Shown here one piece after another: positions 1 to 10,102 of a stretch of DNA of 44,552 nt. The stretch lies in assembly GCA_030446765.1 (NCBI GenBank), contig JAUJMR010000005.1:92548-137099 (forward strand), given 5' to 3'. Below the pieces are notes generated by a model that saw nothing but the letters and a program-made list of their open reading frames with translations, ran no database searches and was not told where the DNA came from. Both the position numbers and the translations under genes were made by a program. The stretch's first letter is position 1. Every line of letters begins with the position of its first letter. Source of the stretch: Chloroflexia bacterium. GTDB lineage: Bacteria; Chloroflexota; Chloroflexia; Thermobaculales; Thermobaculaceae.

Positions 1-1482
1 CGTCCGAACATCGTCATTATCATGACGGACCAGCAGCGAGCGGATGTCTCCGCTCGCGAGGGCTTCGCACTCGACACCACTCCCTTCCTCGACGGTCTCG
101 CGCGGCAGGGCGCGTGGTTCAATCGCGCCTACACCAGCATGCCCGTCTGCGTACCGGCCCGCGTGAGCATGCTCACCGGGCGCTTCCCGGGCGCACATCG
201 CGTGCGGGAGAATCAGGGCCATGGAGCCGCCGTCTACGCTCAGGACCTGTTCGACGTTATGCGGGCGCACGGCTACGCCACCGCACTCGTCGGCAAGAAC
301 CACTCCCACCTCCGGCCGGATCGGACCGACTACTTCTCCGAGTACTTCCACGACGGCGGACGAGGAGAGCCGCGGTCGGCGGGAGAGGCGGCGTTCGACG
401 AGTGGCTGCTCGGCCTGCACCACCGCGTCGCCATGGAGCCGGCTCCCTTCCCGGTCGAGTGCCAGCTGCCCGTCCGCACTGTTCGGGATGCCCGGGAGTG
501 GGTGGCCTCGCTCGGGGGAAGGCCGTTCTGCCTATGGCTCTCCTTCCCTGAGCCCCACAACCCGTACCAGGCACCGGAGCCCTACTACTCGCTCTTCCCT
601 CCCGAGACGCTGCCACCACTGAACGTGGGCGAGGAGGCGCTGCCGGTCAAGGGACTCGTGTGGCAGTATCTGCGCCAGATCGGCGAGGCAGCACACCCCG
701 ATTACGGCGACTCCATGCCCAGGGCACGCTCGAACTACCTCGGCATGCTCCGGCTGCTCGATGATCAGGTGAGGCGGTTCGTCGAGTTCCTGGACACACG
801 GGGGCTGCGAGAGAGCACCATCCTGCTCTTCCTGTCCGACCACGGGGACTTCGTGGGCGAGTATGGCCTGATGCGCAAGGGGGCGGAGCTTCCCGAGGTA
901 CTGGTGCGCATCCCCCTGTTCTTCACGGGTCCCGGCATCGGGGCCAGCGCCGAGCCGCACGGCGATCACGTTTCGATCGTGGATCTGCTGCCGACGTTGT
1001 GCGAGGCAGTCGGGATAGAGCCGCCGTCGGGAGTACAGGGCCGCAGCCTCTGGCCCCTGATCACCGGAGGTGACTACCCCTCAGCAGAGTTCGCGAGCGT
1101 GTACGGGGAGCAGGGTATCGGGGGGTTGCACTACACGCCCGAGGATGTCGTCGAGCGGCAGCCGGGGCTCCACATCGGAGAGGACTACCGCTCGTTCGAC
1201 GAGCTGAACGCATGCACCCAGAGCGGCAGCATGCGCATGGTGCGGCAAGATCGTTGGAAGCTCGCGCTGGACATGCAAGGCCGCGGGCAGCTGTATGACC
1301 TCGCCGCCGACCCCTTCGAGTTGAATAATCTCTTCGGCGACGCGGAGCATCTGGTCGTCCAGGCGGAGATGCTCAGGGTGCTGGCCGCGTGGACGATCCG
1401 CGCCGAGGACCCGTTGCCGGTACCGGTCCCAGGTTACTCTCGCAAGACCGATCCACGCAACTACCAGGCTGCCTACCGCTGA
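1..1482 (+). CDS. Sulfatase (formylglycine-dependent), 5' partial
   Basis: This is a type I sulfatase / alkaline phosphatase superfamily hydrolase, expected to remove sulfate from a sugar or other sulfate ester. The frame is open from base 1: the residues RPNIVIIMTDQQ start before the first in-window ATG (22) and are the classical N-terminal metal-binding strand of the family. The gene therefore begins upstream and only a few residues are missing. The C-x-P-x-R signature (CVPAR, Cys43 counted from the ATG at 22) is the site converted to formylglycine. LSDHGD near residue 275 supplies further metal ligands, and the C-terminal part ends with the usual YDLAADPFELNN segment. The substrate cannot be read from sequence. 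The sugar genes downstream fit a glycan-desulfating role, which is inference. Confidence 0.92.
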   Translation, partial: RPNIVIIMTDQQRADVSAREGFALDTTPFLDGLARQGAWFNRAYTSMPVCVPARVSMLTGRFPGAHRVRENQGHGAAVYAQDLFDVMRAHGYATALVGKNHSHLRPDRTDYFSEYFHDGGRGEPRSAGEAAFDEWLLGLHHRVAMEPAPFPVECQLPVRTVRDAREWVASLGGRPFCLWLSFPEPHNPYQAPEPYYSLFPPETLPPLNVGEEALPVKGLVWQYLRQIGEAAHPDYGDSMPRARSNYLGMLRLLDDQVRRFVEFLDTRGLRESTILLFLSDHGDFVGEYGLMRKGAELPEVLVRIPLFFTGPGIGASAEPHGDHVSIVDLLPTLCEAVGIEPPSGVQGRSLWPLITGGDYPSAEFASVYGEQGIGGLHYTPEDVVERQPGLHIGEDYRSFDELNACTQSGSMRMVRQDRWKLALDMQGRGQLYDLAADPFELNNLFGDAEHLVVQAEMLRVLAAWTIRAEDPLPVPVPGYSRKTDPRNYQAAYR

Positions 1483-1643
1483 GCGATCGAGTCTTGGTCC
1501 TCGCTGACGGTGCGGGCATCTGTCCCGCCCGACACTCGGAAGCTATGAAAACCGACGCCGCAGCTTCTTGCGGCAGGCGGCGGTAACAACCATCATCGCG
1601 CGAACCGTCCCTGCGAATTGCATGCGGACACAAGGAGGCACCA

Positions 1644-1943
1644 GTGCGATACGGACTCGTCGGCAAGTTCACGGCACAGCCGGGCAGGCGAGATGAGCTC
1701 GTCGCCATCTTGCTCCAGGCGGCGGAAGCGCTCGGCAGCAATGAGGACTGCATACACTACCTGGTCAGCACCACCGAAGAGACCGATGCTATCTGGGTCA
1801 CCGAGGTCTGGACAGACAAGGCGACCCACGACGCTTCGCTCGAGCCGGCCGATGTTCGGGCGCTCATCACACAGGCGATGCCGCTGATCGCCTCCATGTC
1901 CGATCGTCTCGAGCTGCAGGTTGTCGGCGGCAAGGGCCTCTAG
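1644..1943 (+). CDS. Putative quinol monooxygenase, ABM domain
   Basis: This 99-residue protein has the pattern of the antibiotic biosynthesis monooxygenase (ABM) / YgiN-like family, a dimeric ferredoxin-like fold. Visible features are an N-terminal strand (YGLVGKFTAQPG), a helix rich in Ala and Leu, the middle strand HYLVSTTEE, the conserved WVTEVWTD segment and a terminal LELQVV strand. The start is GTG at 1644, preceded by AAGGAGG five bases upstream. Members oxidise quinols or other small aromatics without cofactor, but many have no known substrate, so the exact reaction is open. It stands alone between the sulfatase and a hydrolase. Confidence 0.8.
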   Translation: MRYGLVGKFTAQPGRRDELVAILLQAAEALGSNEDCIHYLVSTTEETDAIWVTEVWTDKATHDASLEPADVRALITQAMPLIASMSDRLELQVVGGKGL

Positions 1944-2108
1944 CTCCCCACCGATCAGCATTTGGTTGGGGCTAGTAGCAGTCCGATACCCGCTGACCAG
2001 GCTGTGGCAAGATGGCGGTGACAGTTAGAGTGACCGTTACCCCACGGCGCTCAGCGGTGAAGTGATGGTGGATAGTTGGCGAGACACGTGTTTGCGAGGA
2101 GCCGGAAG

Positions 2109-2894
2109 ATGGTGCTGACCGTGCTGGCGGTTGCCGCGGTTGGTTATGTGCTCGTCTGCGGTATCCTCTACTCCTATCAGGAGCGGCTGATCTTCTACCC
2201 GCAGGTAACGGCCGCGGAGTTCCAGTACCGTTTCCTACACCCGCACGACGAAGTCACATTAGAGGTCGAAGGGGCTGTCATCCACGCGCTGCACTTTAAG
2301 GTCGACAGACCAAGAGGCGCAGTGCTCTACCTCCACGGCAACGCGGGAAGCCTGAGTAGCTGGGGGAACATTGCCACGGATTTCCTGGGGCACGGCTACG
2401 ACGTGCTGATACCCGACTACCGGGGTTACGGCAAGAGCACGGGCAAGATCACCAGCGAGCGCATGCTGCTTCAGGACGCAACAGAGGCATATGAGTACCT
2501 GGAGCGGCACCACCCCGAAGACCGGATCATCGTGTACGGCAGGTCGTTGGGCACGGGGATCGCGACGTACCTGGCGGCGACGAAAAGTCCGAAGATGCTC
2601 GTGCTCGAGTCCGCCTACTACAGCCTCAGGGACCTTGCCAGGCGGCAGTTCCCGTTCCTGCCTCCCATGCTGCTCAAGTATCCGCTTCGCACCGACCGGT
2701 GGATCGCCGACGTCTCCTGCCCGATCTACCTGTTCCATGGCACCAGCGACGAGTTTATACCGTATGAGTCCAGCGAGCGGCTGCTTGCGCGCATCAGGGC
2801 CAAACACGAGCTGTTCGCCATTCAGGGAGGAGGGCACAACAACCTGGCGGAGTTTGCGGAGTATGACAAGAGACTCGGCGAGATACTACGGTAA
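2109..2894 (+). CDS. Membrane-anchored alpha/beta hydrolase (Bem46/YfhR-like)
   Basis: A serine hydrolase of the ABHD13/Bem46/YfhR type, anchored by one N-terminal transmembrane helix (VLTVLAVAAVGYVLVCGIL) followed by the typical YQERLIFYPQ segment. Catalytic features are the oxyanion-loop motif YLHGNAG, the nucleophile elbow GRSLGTG, an Asp in HGTSDEFIPYE and a C-terminal His in GGGHNNL. I prefer ATG 2109 because AGGAG lies eight bases upstream and the protein then starts directly with the membrane helix. An in-frame TTG at 2076 would add 11 residues. Physiological substrates of this family are mostly unknown. Confidence 0.85.
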   Translation: MVLTVLAVAAVGYVLVCGILYSYQERLIFYPQVTAAEFQYRFLHPHDEVTLEVEGAVIHALHFKVDRPRGAVLYLHGNAGSLSSWGNIATDFLGHGYDVLIPDYRGYGKSTGKITSERMLLQDATEAYEYLERHHPEDRIIVYGRSLGTGIATYLAATKSPKMLVLESAYYSLRDLARRQFPFLPPMLLKYPLRTDRWIADVSCPIYLFHGTSDEFIPYESSERLLARIRAKHELFAIQGGGHNNLAEFAEYDKRLGEILR

Positions 2895-3181
2895 GGGCGA
2901 TTCCTGTCCCTCCAAGGGACAAGAGATCCATACATAGCGCTTGTAAACTTCACTGGGTTTGAGCATGCAGAAGCGCGAAGGTGTCGGGGAAACGTGCGGA
3001 ATAATTACGGTTAGGTAGACGGAACAGAGGCATCCAGGTCCGATAGCTGGGATCGTCGTCGACGCCGGGGCTTAACTCCCAAGGTCTCGCGCACCGAACG
3101 CATCGGCACACTGTGATGGCTGTGGTATAGTCCGGTGAACAGTTGAACGGCACGGGCAGTCGGGAGGGAGCGACCCCGCAG

Positions 3182-4441
3182 GTGGATCACCGAACCGGCC
3201 GCGAGGAGCGCGGCAGCATCTTCCGCAACCGGGCACTGTGGACGCTGATGCTCGCGCATTTCACGGTGGACATGTACGTCGGCTTGCTGCCGGTGCTCTA
3301 CCCCTTGCTCATGCAGCGCTTCGCGCTCGACCTCAAGACGGTCGGGCTGGTGTCGTTAGCGTACGTCGGCGTTGCGGCCATCTCGCAACCCTTCTTCGGC
3401 TGGCTGGCGGACCGCCACGGGACGCGCTTCATCGGGGTGGCACTCCTCTGGACTGCGACCATGTTCGCGGGGGTGGGCTTTGCCCCGTCCTTCCCCGTCC
3501 TCCTGCTGATGGCTGCGCTGGCCGGCCTCGGCTCGGGGGCATATCACCCGCTCGGCGCGCTGAGCGCAAACGCCGCCATCCCGCCGAGGCAGCGCAATAC
3601 GGCGATGAGCGTGTACGTCACCGGTGGCACGTTGGGGGTTGCTCTTGGCCCCCTGATCGGCGCCTTCCTGTTTACCATGTTCGGTGTGCGTGGCACGGCA
3701 CTGATGTTTCTGCCGGGCCTGAGTATCGCGATCTGGCTGCTGTACGAGCTCCGCTCCCAGGGCACGCGCGATCGTGCCGCGAGGAGAGAGGTGCCCGCTC
3801 GCTGGGCACAGGTGCCACTCCTTCCCCTGCTCGCCGTGATCGGGGTAATGATGTCTCGCTCTTGGACGCTGCTCAGCATCGAGGCGTTCATCCCGACCTG
3901 GTACAGTTCGATGGGCTATGGACCTTCATTCTACGGCCCTCTGGCGACGACCATCGTGCTCGCAACAGCCGTCGGTGCTATCGGCTCCGGCACGCTGGCG
4001 GACCGGTTCGGGCGGCGCAACATCACCGTGCTCACCCTCGTGCTCAGTATCCCCGCGATCCTGCTGTTTGCGCAGTTCACCGGTCCGGTGGCGTTCGTGA
4101 CTGCCGCCGTGGTGGGGTTGCTCGCGGCATCGAGCGGTCCGTTGATGCTGGTCATGGCGCAGCAGTTGATGGCCGGGCGAGCGGGAATGGCATCGGGCCT
4201 GATCCTCGGGCTGGGCTTTGTCACCGGGGCAATCGGTGTGCCGGTGATGGGGGCGCTCGCGGATGCGTTCGGGATGCAGGCAGCGATGCGCCTGCAGGTA
4301 GTGGTGGTTGTCGTCTCCATCGGCATAGCGTGGCTGCTGCCGAGCGAGGAGCGGATGCGCGCCCTGCAGCACGAGTCCGCCCCGGAGCCGAAGCAGGACC
4401 TGCTAACGACGGCCGGGGCTGTCGGCGGCGGGCGCCAGTAG
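3182..4441 (+). CDS. MFS transporter, fosmidomycin-resistance (Fsr)-like
   Basis: A twelve-helix major facilitator superfamily transporter of about 420 residues. The opening helix (LWTLMLAHFTVDMYVGLLPVL) and the loop GWLADRHGTR between helices 2 and 3 resemble the Fsr/fosmidomycin-resistance branch; the second half repeats the loop as TLADRFGRRN. It is probably a proton-driven exporter of small molecules at the cytoplasmic membrane; the substrate is not predictable. GTG 3182 has GGGAGGGAG 11 bases upstream; an in-frame TTG at 3143 would add 13 residues but has no clear ribosome-binding site. A TATAGT hexamer at 3126-3131 may be the -10 box. Confidence 0.85.
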   Translation: MDHRTGREERGSIFRNRALWTLMLAHFTVDMYVGLLPVLYPLLMQRFALDLKTVGLVSLAYVGVAAISQPFFGWLADRHGTRFIGVALLWTATMFAGVGFAPSFPVLLLMAALAGLGSGAYHPLGALSANAAIPPRQRNTAMSVYVTGGTLGVALGPLIGAFLFTMFGVRGTALMFLPGLSIAIWLLYELRSQGTRDRAARREVPARWAQVPLLPLLAVIGVMMSRSWTLLSIEAFIPTWYSSMGYGPSFYGPLATTIVLATAVGAIGSGTLADRFGRRNITVLTLVLSIPAILLFAQFTGPVAFVTAAVVGLLAASSGPLMLVMAQQLMAGRAGMASGLILGLGFVTGAIGVPVMGALADAFGMQAAMRLQVVVVVVSIGIAWLLPSEERMRALQHESAPEPKQDLLTTAGAVGGGRQ

Positions 4442-5042
4442 AGTCGTCGTTGCCCCATTACAATCCGGCCACTCTTTCTACGGGGCGTTGTCGACTCGAA
4501 CTATGTGTGCGCGGCGCAGGTACTGCTTGAGACCGCAAGGCTGGGATCGACTTGCCCGTGACATGTCTACGCTGCCTCCTACTCTGGCACCGCATCCCTT
4601 ACCCGGCATCGCTGCCGACGCTCAGCACGGTGTTTGGCAGCCCTCCATCGGGAAGGCGGTGCTGTAAGGGCCGGGGAAGATCCTGTCCCGAGACGGTTTC
4701 TGCCTCTTCCCGTCGAGAGTGGTATCATCAGGCGGCGACAGCGGAAGGCGGCTCACGCCCAGGTCACTTTCCTATATAGTGTCCTTGTACGCCGTGCTGG
4801 AGAAGGTGGAGTTATCCCCGCGTGATCTCAGACACCGCTCCCTACTACTGGGTGGCGGGGCGCACCTCCTCCACCGGCCCGCGTAGAACTTTGGGCACGA
4901 CTTCGTGGATACCAGGACGATCTACGTCAAGGGTATTGGCACGGCCTACAGGCGGCTGTGGAGGAATTCGCATGGGCCCAGGGGCATCTACTGGACACGG
5001 AGCCGACCAGGGCGTGCCGACGCCGTGGTGTAGGCCAGCCCG
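4442..5042. other. Intergenic region, possible decayed ORF
   Basis: About 600 bp without a convincing gene. A TATATAGT sequence at 4773-4780 could be a -10 element for the kinase downstream. Between about 4785 and 5030, phrases such as YAVLEKVELSPRDL, HDFVDTRTIYVKGIG and EEFAWAQGHLLD appear in different frames, broken by a stop and shifts. This could be an old small gene in decay, but I recognise no family, so no gene is called. Confidence 0.4.
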
Positions 5043-7094
5043 GTGAGCGAGCAGCCCCCGGTGACACTCCCGGGCGCTCATGCGGAGCGGCGCCTGGGCG
5101 CGCAGTACGCCGTGAGCCGCGCGATGGCGGAGTCCAACAGCCTCGCCGATGCTACGCCGCACATACTCGAGGCCATTGGCCGGGGCCTCGACTGGGACTA
5201 CGCCGCCCTGTGGCTGGTGGACGAGCAAGGGGATGTCCTCGTCCGCAGCGAGAGCTGGCACGCCCCCGCGACCGAGTGCCCCGAGTTCGAAGAGATCAGC
5301 CGGCGGATCAACTTCGCGAAGGGCGTCGGCTTGCCCGGCCGCGTGTGGGCGAGCGGCGAACCCGTCTGGATAGCCGATGTCTCCAGGGATGTCAACTTCG
5401 CGCGGATGAAGGTCGCCGCGTCCGAGGGTCTGCACGCGGCGCTAGCCTTCCCCGTCCTCATCGGTGGTACCGTACTCGGCGTGTTCGAATTCCTCAGCCG
5501 TGATGCCCGCGAGCCCGATCCCGACACCCTCGATATGATGGCTTCGTTGGGCAGCCAGATCGGGCAGTTCGCCCGGCGCACCCGCGCGGAGGTGGCCATG
5601 CGCGAGTCGGGGGCACGCAAGACGGCCATACTGGAAGCGGCGCTCGACGCGATAGTCACGATGGACACCGAGGGCAGGGTCGTCGAGTGGAACCCGGCGG
5701 CGGAGATGATCTTCGGCTACTCCAGCGATGAGGCCGTCGGCCGGGAGATGGCCGAGCTCATCATCCCCCCGCCACTGCGGCAGGCGCACCGGCACGGCCT
5801 GGCCCGGTACCTGGGCACGGGGGAGGGACCGATCATCGGCAGGCGCCTGGAGCTGACCGCGGTGCGCTCGGACGGCTCTGAGTTCCCCGTCGAGCTCACC
5901 GTCACGCACATCCCCATCGACGGTCCCCCGACGTTTACCGGCCACATCCGCGACATCACCGAGCGCAAACTCGCCGAGGAACAGCTCAAGCTGAGTGAGG
6001 CGAGCCTCGCGGAGGCGCAGCGCATCGCGCACCTCGGGAGTTGGGAGTGGGACCTGCGCACCGACGAGGTACGCTGGTCGGATGAGACCTACCGGATCTA
6101 CGGCTTCCCTCCCGGCGGGTTCGCCCCCACCGCTGATACATTCTGGCGGCTAGTCCGCCCTGACGACCTGGAAGCAGTCCGCCAGGCGCTACGGGGAGCC
6201 CTGGAGGAGGGTAAGCCCTACGACATCGAGCATCGCATCGTTCGGCCCGACGGCACCGAGAGGGTGGTCCACCGGCGGGGCGAGGTCGTGCGAGAGTCGA
6301 CCGGTAATCCCGCGCGGATGGTGGGCACCGTCCTGGATGTCACCGAGCGCAGCCGCGCGCTGGAGCAGGCCGAGCGGGCTCTAGAGCTGCGTAACCACTT
6401 CCTGTCCATGGCTTCCCACGAACTCAAGACGCCGGTGACGCTGCTCAAGGGATACGCCCAGTTACTCCGTAACCAGGCAGACCGGACGGGCGATAAGATG
6501 CTACGTAAACCGGTCCGCGTGATCGAGCGCCAGGTGGGGCGCATCCACCGTCTGGTGGACGAGCTACTGGACGTCTCGCGCGTCGAGGGCGGCAGGCTTG
6601 AGCCCGAGATGTTGCCGTTCGATCTCGGCGTTGCGGTGCTGCAGGTGGTCGATGAGTTTCGGGAGACGACCCCCGGCTTCGCGTTCACGGTGCATGAGCG
6701 GGCGAGTGGCCTGCAGGTGCTGGGCGACCGGACTCGCATGCAACAAGTTGCGACAAACCTGCTCATCAACGCCGTCAAGTACTCCGGCGAGAGTAACCAA
6801 GTAGACATTGCCCTCACCCAGCAGGGGAACATGGCGCGAGTCTCGGTGACCGACCACGGGATCGGCATACCCAAAGAGCAGCAGGGGCAAGTGTTCGAGC
6901 TGTACTTCCGGGGAGCGAACGCGCCCGGCAGCAACTACGGGGGCCTGGGGCTGGGCCTGTACATCAGCAAAGAGATCGTCGAGCAGCACGGGGGCCGGAT
7001 CGATATAGAATCCGAGGAGGGCAAGGGGAGCACGTTCCACGTCTTGCTGCCCTTGCTGGAGGACCAGCCGGCGGATGGCGAAGGGGCTGGATGA
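5043..7094 (+). CDS. Sensor histidine kinase, GAF-PAS-PAS-HisKA-HATPase
   Basis: A 683-residue soluble sensor kinase. Domain order by residues: GAF about 20-180 (GVGLPGRVWASGEPVWIADV), first PAS about 190-315 ending GHIRDITERK, second PAS (PAS_3 type, HLGSWEWDL) about 320-440 ending GTVLDVTER, dimerisation/phosphotransfer domain with His459 in MASHELKTP, and HATPase with N box (NLLINAVKYS), G1 (DHGIGIP) and G2 (GGLGLGLYIS). No transmembrane segment is seen, so it should sense a cytoplasmic cue. The start is GTG 5043. No response regulator lies next to it, making it an orphan kinase whose partner is encoded elsewhere. The reading frame is intact over 2 kb, in contrast with the genes that follow. 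Confidence 0.92.
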   Translation: MSEQPPVTLPGAHAERRLGAQYAVSRAMAESNSLADATPHILEAIGRGLDWDYAALWLVDEQGDVLVRSESWHAPATECPEFEEISRRINFAKGVGLPGRVWASGEPVWIADVSRDVNFARMKVAASEGLHAALAFPVLIGGTVLGVFEFLSRDAREPDPDTLDMMASLGSQIGQFARRTRAEVAMRESGARKTAILEAALDAIVTMDTEGRVVEWNPAAEMIFGYSSDEAVGREMAELIIPPPLRQAHRHGLARYLGTGEGPIIGRRLELTAVRSDGSEFPVELTVTHIPIDGPPTFTGHIRDITERKLAEEQLKLSEASLAEAQRIAHLGSWEWDLRTDEVRWSDETYRIYGFPPGGFAPTADTFWRLVRPDDLEAVRQALRGALEEGKPYDIEHRIVRPDGTERVVHRRGEVVRESTGNPARMVGTVLDVTERSRALEQAERALELRNHFLSMASHELKTPVTLLKGYAQLLRNQADRTGDKMLRKPVRVIERQVGRIHRLVDELLDVSRVEGGRLEPEMLPFDLGVAVLQVVDEFRETTPGFAFTVHERASGLQVLGDRTRMQQVATNLLINAVKYSGESNQVDIALTQQGNMARVSVTDHGIGIPKEQQGQVFELYFRGANAPGSNYGGLGLGLYISKEIVEQHGGRIDIESEEGKGSTFHVLLPLLEDQPADGEGAG

Positions 7095-7148
7095 GACGAA
7101 CTGTCGTCTCAAGAGCAGGTGACATATCTCTAACATAGAACCCGGAGA

Positions 7149-7376
7149 CTTCGCGGAACCGCGAGCTGGCGCTCGATTGTCGACCGCGTTGAACGACGCA
7201 CAGCGCCGCTCCGGCTGCTGCACTTTCAGGGTCAATGCCCACCCAATAGTTCCCGGGCGAACGCCCAGATCCGCACCGACATCTTGCCAACCCTTGTGGC
7301 ATACATCCTGTTACAGCGATACCTGAGCTTCGACCTGACGGCCGGGGCACTGAAGGAGCGATGCCGTGGCAGTTGA
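7149..7376 (+). pseudogene. C-terminal remnant of ABC sugar permease (MalG-type)
   Basis: A short open frame of about 75 codons with no start. Its end reads like the carboxy terminus of a MalG-type carbohydrate ABC permease: TAPLRLLHFQGQ, then ILPTLVAYILLQRY, then LTAGALKE before the stop. Known permeases end with a TLPVGL..FQGQ segment, a last helix LP..l.fllLQRYfv, and GLTAGAvKG. The remnant overlaps the start of the glycoside hydrolase (GTG 7366) by 11 bases, the arrangement expected of former operon neighbours. The rest of the permease and any partner genes are absent between here and the histidine kinase, implying a deletion or rearrangement. I inferred this from motif order; it lies in a gap between longer frames. 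Confidence 0.65.
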
Positions 7377-8926
7377 CTCTGGCGAAGTGAGCACTAACCC
7401 CGGCTCCCTGCCGTACCGAACCGTCGGCGAATGGGTGGTCCGCTCCGGGCACCTCTACCCCAACCCGTTCGCCGATGTCGCTGTCGTCGGGACGTTCACG
7501 GCGCCGTCGGGCGCGCAGCTGCGAGTACCCGGATTCTATGACGGCGATGGCATGTGGCGGGTGCGCTTCAACCCTGGTGAGGAGGGGCACTGGCGCTATA
7601 CCATCCACTCGAATCCCGCCGACCTAGAGCTTGCCGCCGAGGGTGAGGTCGAGGTGACGCCCCGCTCAACCCGCGGGTTCCTCAGGTCGACACCTGGCCG
7701 CGCGTGGGGTTTCGAGTACGAGAATGGCGAGCCGGCGTTCCTGTTCGGCGACACAACGTACAACCTCTTTGGGATGGCGTACTGCGGCGCCGACGTGCGT
7801 CCCTTCCTGGAGCGGCGTGCCCGGCAAGGTTTCAACCTGTTGCGCGTGCGCCTGCCGGTCAGCCCCTTCCACCCGCCCGAGGGCTACAGCGACTGGCAAA
7901 CGCGGCGGACGTGGCCGTGGGGTGGGAGCGAGCAGGCACCCCTATTCGATCGCTTCAACCTCGACTACTTCGCGGTCGTAGACCAGGTGGTACGCGTGGC
8001 AGACGAGCTGGGATTGGGCTTAGAGATGATCATGAGGGGTGGGGCTTCGAGTTCCCGTTCAACAACCGTGGCATCTTCGTGCCGGAGTGGGAGGAACTCT
8101 GGATGCGCTACCTCATCGCCCGGTACGACGCCTTCGCCAGCACCTACTTCTGGACGCCGCTGAACGAGTACGAGTTCTACCCGAACGGCGACTGGAACTA
8201 CAAGCCGGTAGCGGACCGCTGGGCGATGCGCGTGGCGCGATGGATCAAGAGGGAGTCTGCCCACGGACACATCCTGTCGATGCACAACGGCCCGACGATG
8301 CCCCCTTTTCGCCGATCGCTTTGCGTCCGATCCCGACGCAGTGGATGCCATTATGTTCCAGACGTGGGGCACGGTAGGGGAGCACGACGCCTGGCTCGCG
8401 GCCGGCATCGAGGATCGAATCGACGAGAGCCTGGGAAGCTGGCGCGGCTCGGCGGTGTTCGCCGAGTGGGGCTACGAGCGCAATCCCGACCTCGAGCTCA
8501 AGATACCCGGCCATCTGCACTGCGACCCGGAGCACACGCGGCGAGGGGCGTGGCGGGGCGCCTTTCGCGGCCTGGGGATCATCCATGGCTGGTTGGGAGA
8601 ACTCCTGGGGACCGTGGCAGGTGCTCGATCGGGACCAGGCCGGCATGCCCTACCTGCTCCATCTGCGGCGCTTCCTCACGGAGGTAGTCCCCTTTCACCA
8701 GCTACGACCGGCACCCGCGCCTCACCCGGATGGGGAGTTCGCGCCCGGCCATCGACCAACGATTCTGTCGACTACAGATCACGACGTAGTAGCGGCGTAC
8801 CTGCCGGTAGGAGGAACGCTCACCCTCCCGCGGCTCCCGGATGGCGAGTACGCGGCGCGGTGGTTCAACCCCAGGACGGGTGAGCTTCGACCGGACAGAA
8901 ACAACCGCGACCGGCCCGTCCTATAG
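7366..8926 (+). pseudogene. DUF5060/DUF4038-like glycoside hydrolase, three frameshifts
   Basis: The combined reading is a clan GH-A-like enzyme of about 520 residues. The N-terminal DUF5060-like beta domain (VPGFYDGDGMWRVRFNPGEEG) is followed by a DUF4038-like TIM barrel (FLFGDTTYNLF) with candidate acid/base Glu in TPLNEYEF and nucleophile Glu in FAEWGYE, then a small C-terminal domain ending WFNPRTGELRP. The frame changes near 8030 (one base lost), near 8303 (TTTT where TTT restores the frame) and near 8595 (GGG where GG restores it). GTG 7366 has AAGGAG seven bases upstream. DUF4038 proteins include GH140 apiosidases, so with the ApnL-like gene downstream release of an apiosyl or related residue is a reasonable guess. 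It may be a sequencing artefact rather than a dead gene. Confidence 0.75.
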
Positions 8927-8998
8927 CGCGCCCGAGGGAGGCGATGCCCACCCGTGGGATTGGGCGCTTGTGTTGTCCCGCGAGGGAGGCGGGGCATC

Positions 8999-10006
8999 GT
9001 GACGACCATCACAACGTCCGCTCCCGCGAAGGTGATTCTCCTCGGTGAGCACGGCGTCAACCGTGGACAGACCGCGCTCGCGACAGCGCTCGAAGTGCGC
9101 GTGCGGTGCCGGGTGGCGGCGCGGGCCAACGACCACTACGCCTTCCGCTCCGACGATCGATCCGAGATAGTGGACCGGAGCGAGCTGCGCGCGTACAAAG
9201 CCGAGGTTGACCAGCTACGACGGCGCGATGCACTCGATGAGTTGCGCGCCCGCACGCGCGACGACTTCTTCGCCCCCGCCCGTTATGTGCTGGCCCACGC
9301 CGCGGAGCGGTGAGCCTTCCGGGGCTGGATGCAGCCTGGGAGTCGTCCTCCCGGTCGGGTCCGGGCTCGGGTCGGGTGCGGCGGCGACAACTTCGCTCGC
9401 GCTCGCCGCGATGACTATCGCCGGTCATACCCCCGAGTCAAGGGACCTCGCGTTCCTCGCGTGGCAGGGGGATGTGATTGCGCACGGTGGCGTGGCGTCC
9501 GGGCTCGACAGTGGGGCAATCGCCCTGGGTGGAGTCACGCGCTACACGCTGGAGAATGGGTCTCAGCCACTGGCGTGCCGCACGCCGCTGCCGCTCGTGA
9601 TCGGCGACTCGGGCGTGCGCGCGGACACGGCGGAGATCAACACGAGGGTTGGCATCGGACTATCCCGCCATCCCGCTCGTGCGCACCTCTTCGCCGAGAT
9701 GGGGCTGCTCGTCCGGCACGCGCTGGAAGCAATAGAGGTAGGCGACCTGGAGGAGCTTGGCCGGCTGATGAACTTGAACCAGCTGCTACTGGAGAAGCTT
9801 GGCGTGTCCTCCCCGAGCTGGATCGGCTTATCGAGGCTTCGCTTGGTGCGGGTGCGCTGGGCGCAAAGCTCTCGGGGTCCGGCGGCGGGGGGATAATCGT
9901 CGCGCTCGTCCCACCCGGGCAGGAGGCGGAGGTGGCCGCCGCGATCGACGCCGCTGGCGGACGGAGCATCATCGCATCGGCGGGTGCACCAGGGGGCGCG
10001 GATTGA
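8999..10006 (+). pseudogene. GHMP-family sugar/mevalonate-type kinase, two frameshifts
   Basis: A GHMP kinase with all three family motifs: SAPAKVILLGEHGV at the N terminus (motif 1), LPVGSGLGSGAAATT (the ATP-binding glycine-rich motif 2) and KLSGSGGGG (motif 3). The pattern is closest to mevalonate kinases, but in this sugar cluster a carbohydrate kinase role is equally possible. GTG 8999 is preceded by GAGGGAGG. The frame shifts near 9302, where a TGA ends the first part after AHAAER, and near 9820 within a C run; adding one C there restores SSPELDRLIEASL. All catalytic motifs survive, so only the reading frame is damaged. Confidence 0.75.
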
Positions 10007-10047
10007 GCCGCGGAGCCTGAAGCTTGGTAGCGGCAAGCCGGTCGTAA

Positions 10048-10057
10048 GTGGTGCATC
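10048..10057 (+). repeat. IS630 left terminal inverted repeat
   Basis: GTGGTGCATC, followed by AGTAAGTAAGC. The reverse complement of the right end gives the same ten bases followed by CGGTAAGTCTAAGC, so similarity extends to about 22-25 bp with small gaps. Confidence 0.8.
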
Positions 10058-10102
10058 AGTAAGTAAGCCGTAGAATAGCGCATCTCGAGTGGGAGGTGTG
10101 TT

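Noticed and set aside
4785..5039. Possible small gene with phrases VLEKVELSPRDL, DTRTIYVKGIG and EEFAWAQGHLLD
   Set aside because: The phrases lie in different frames with a stop between them and match no family known to me; too weak to call a gene.
4845..5435. Long minus-strand open frame opposite the histidine kinase start
   Set aside because: It overlaps the clearly real GAF domain on the plus strand; it is a high-GC shadow frame without family motifs.
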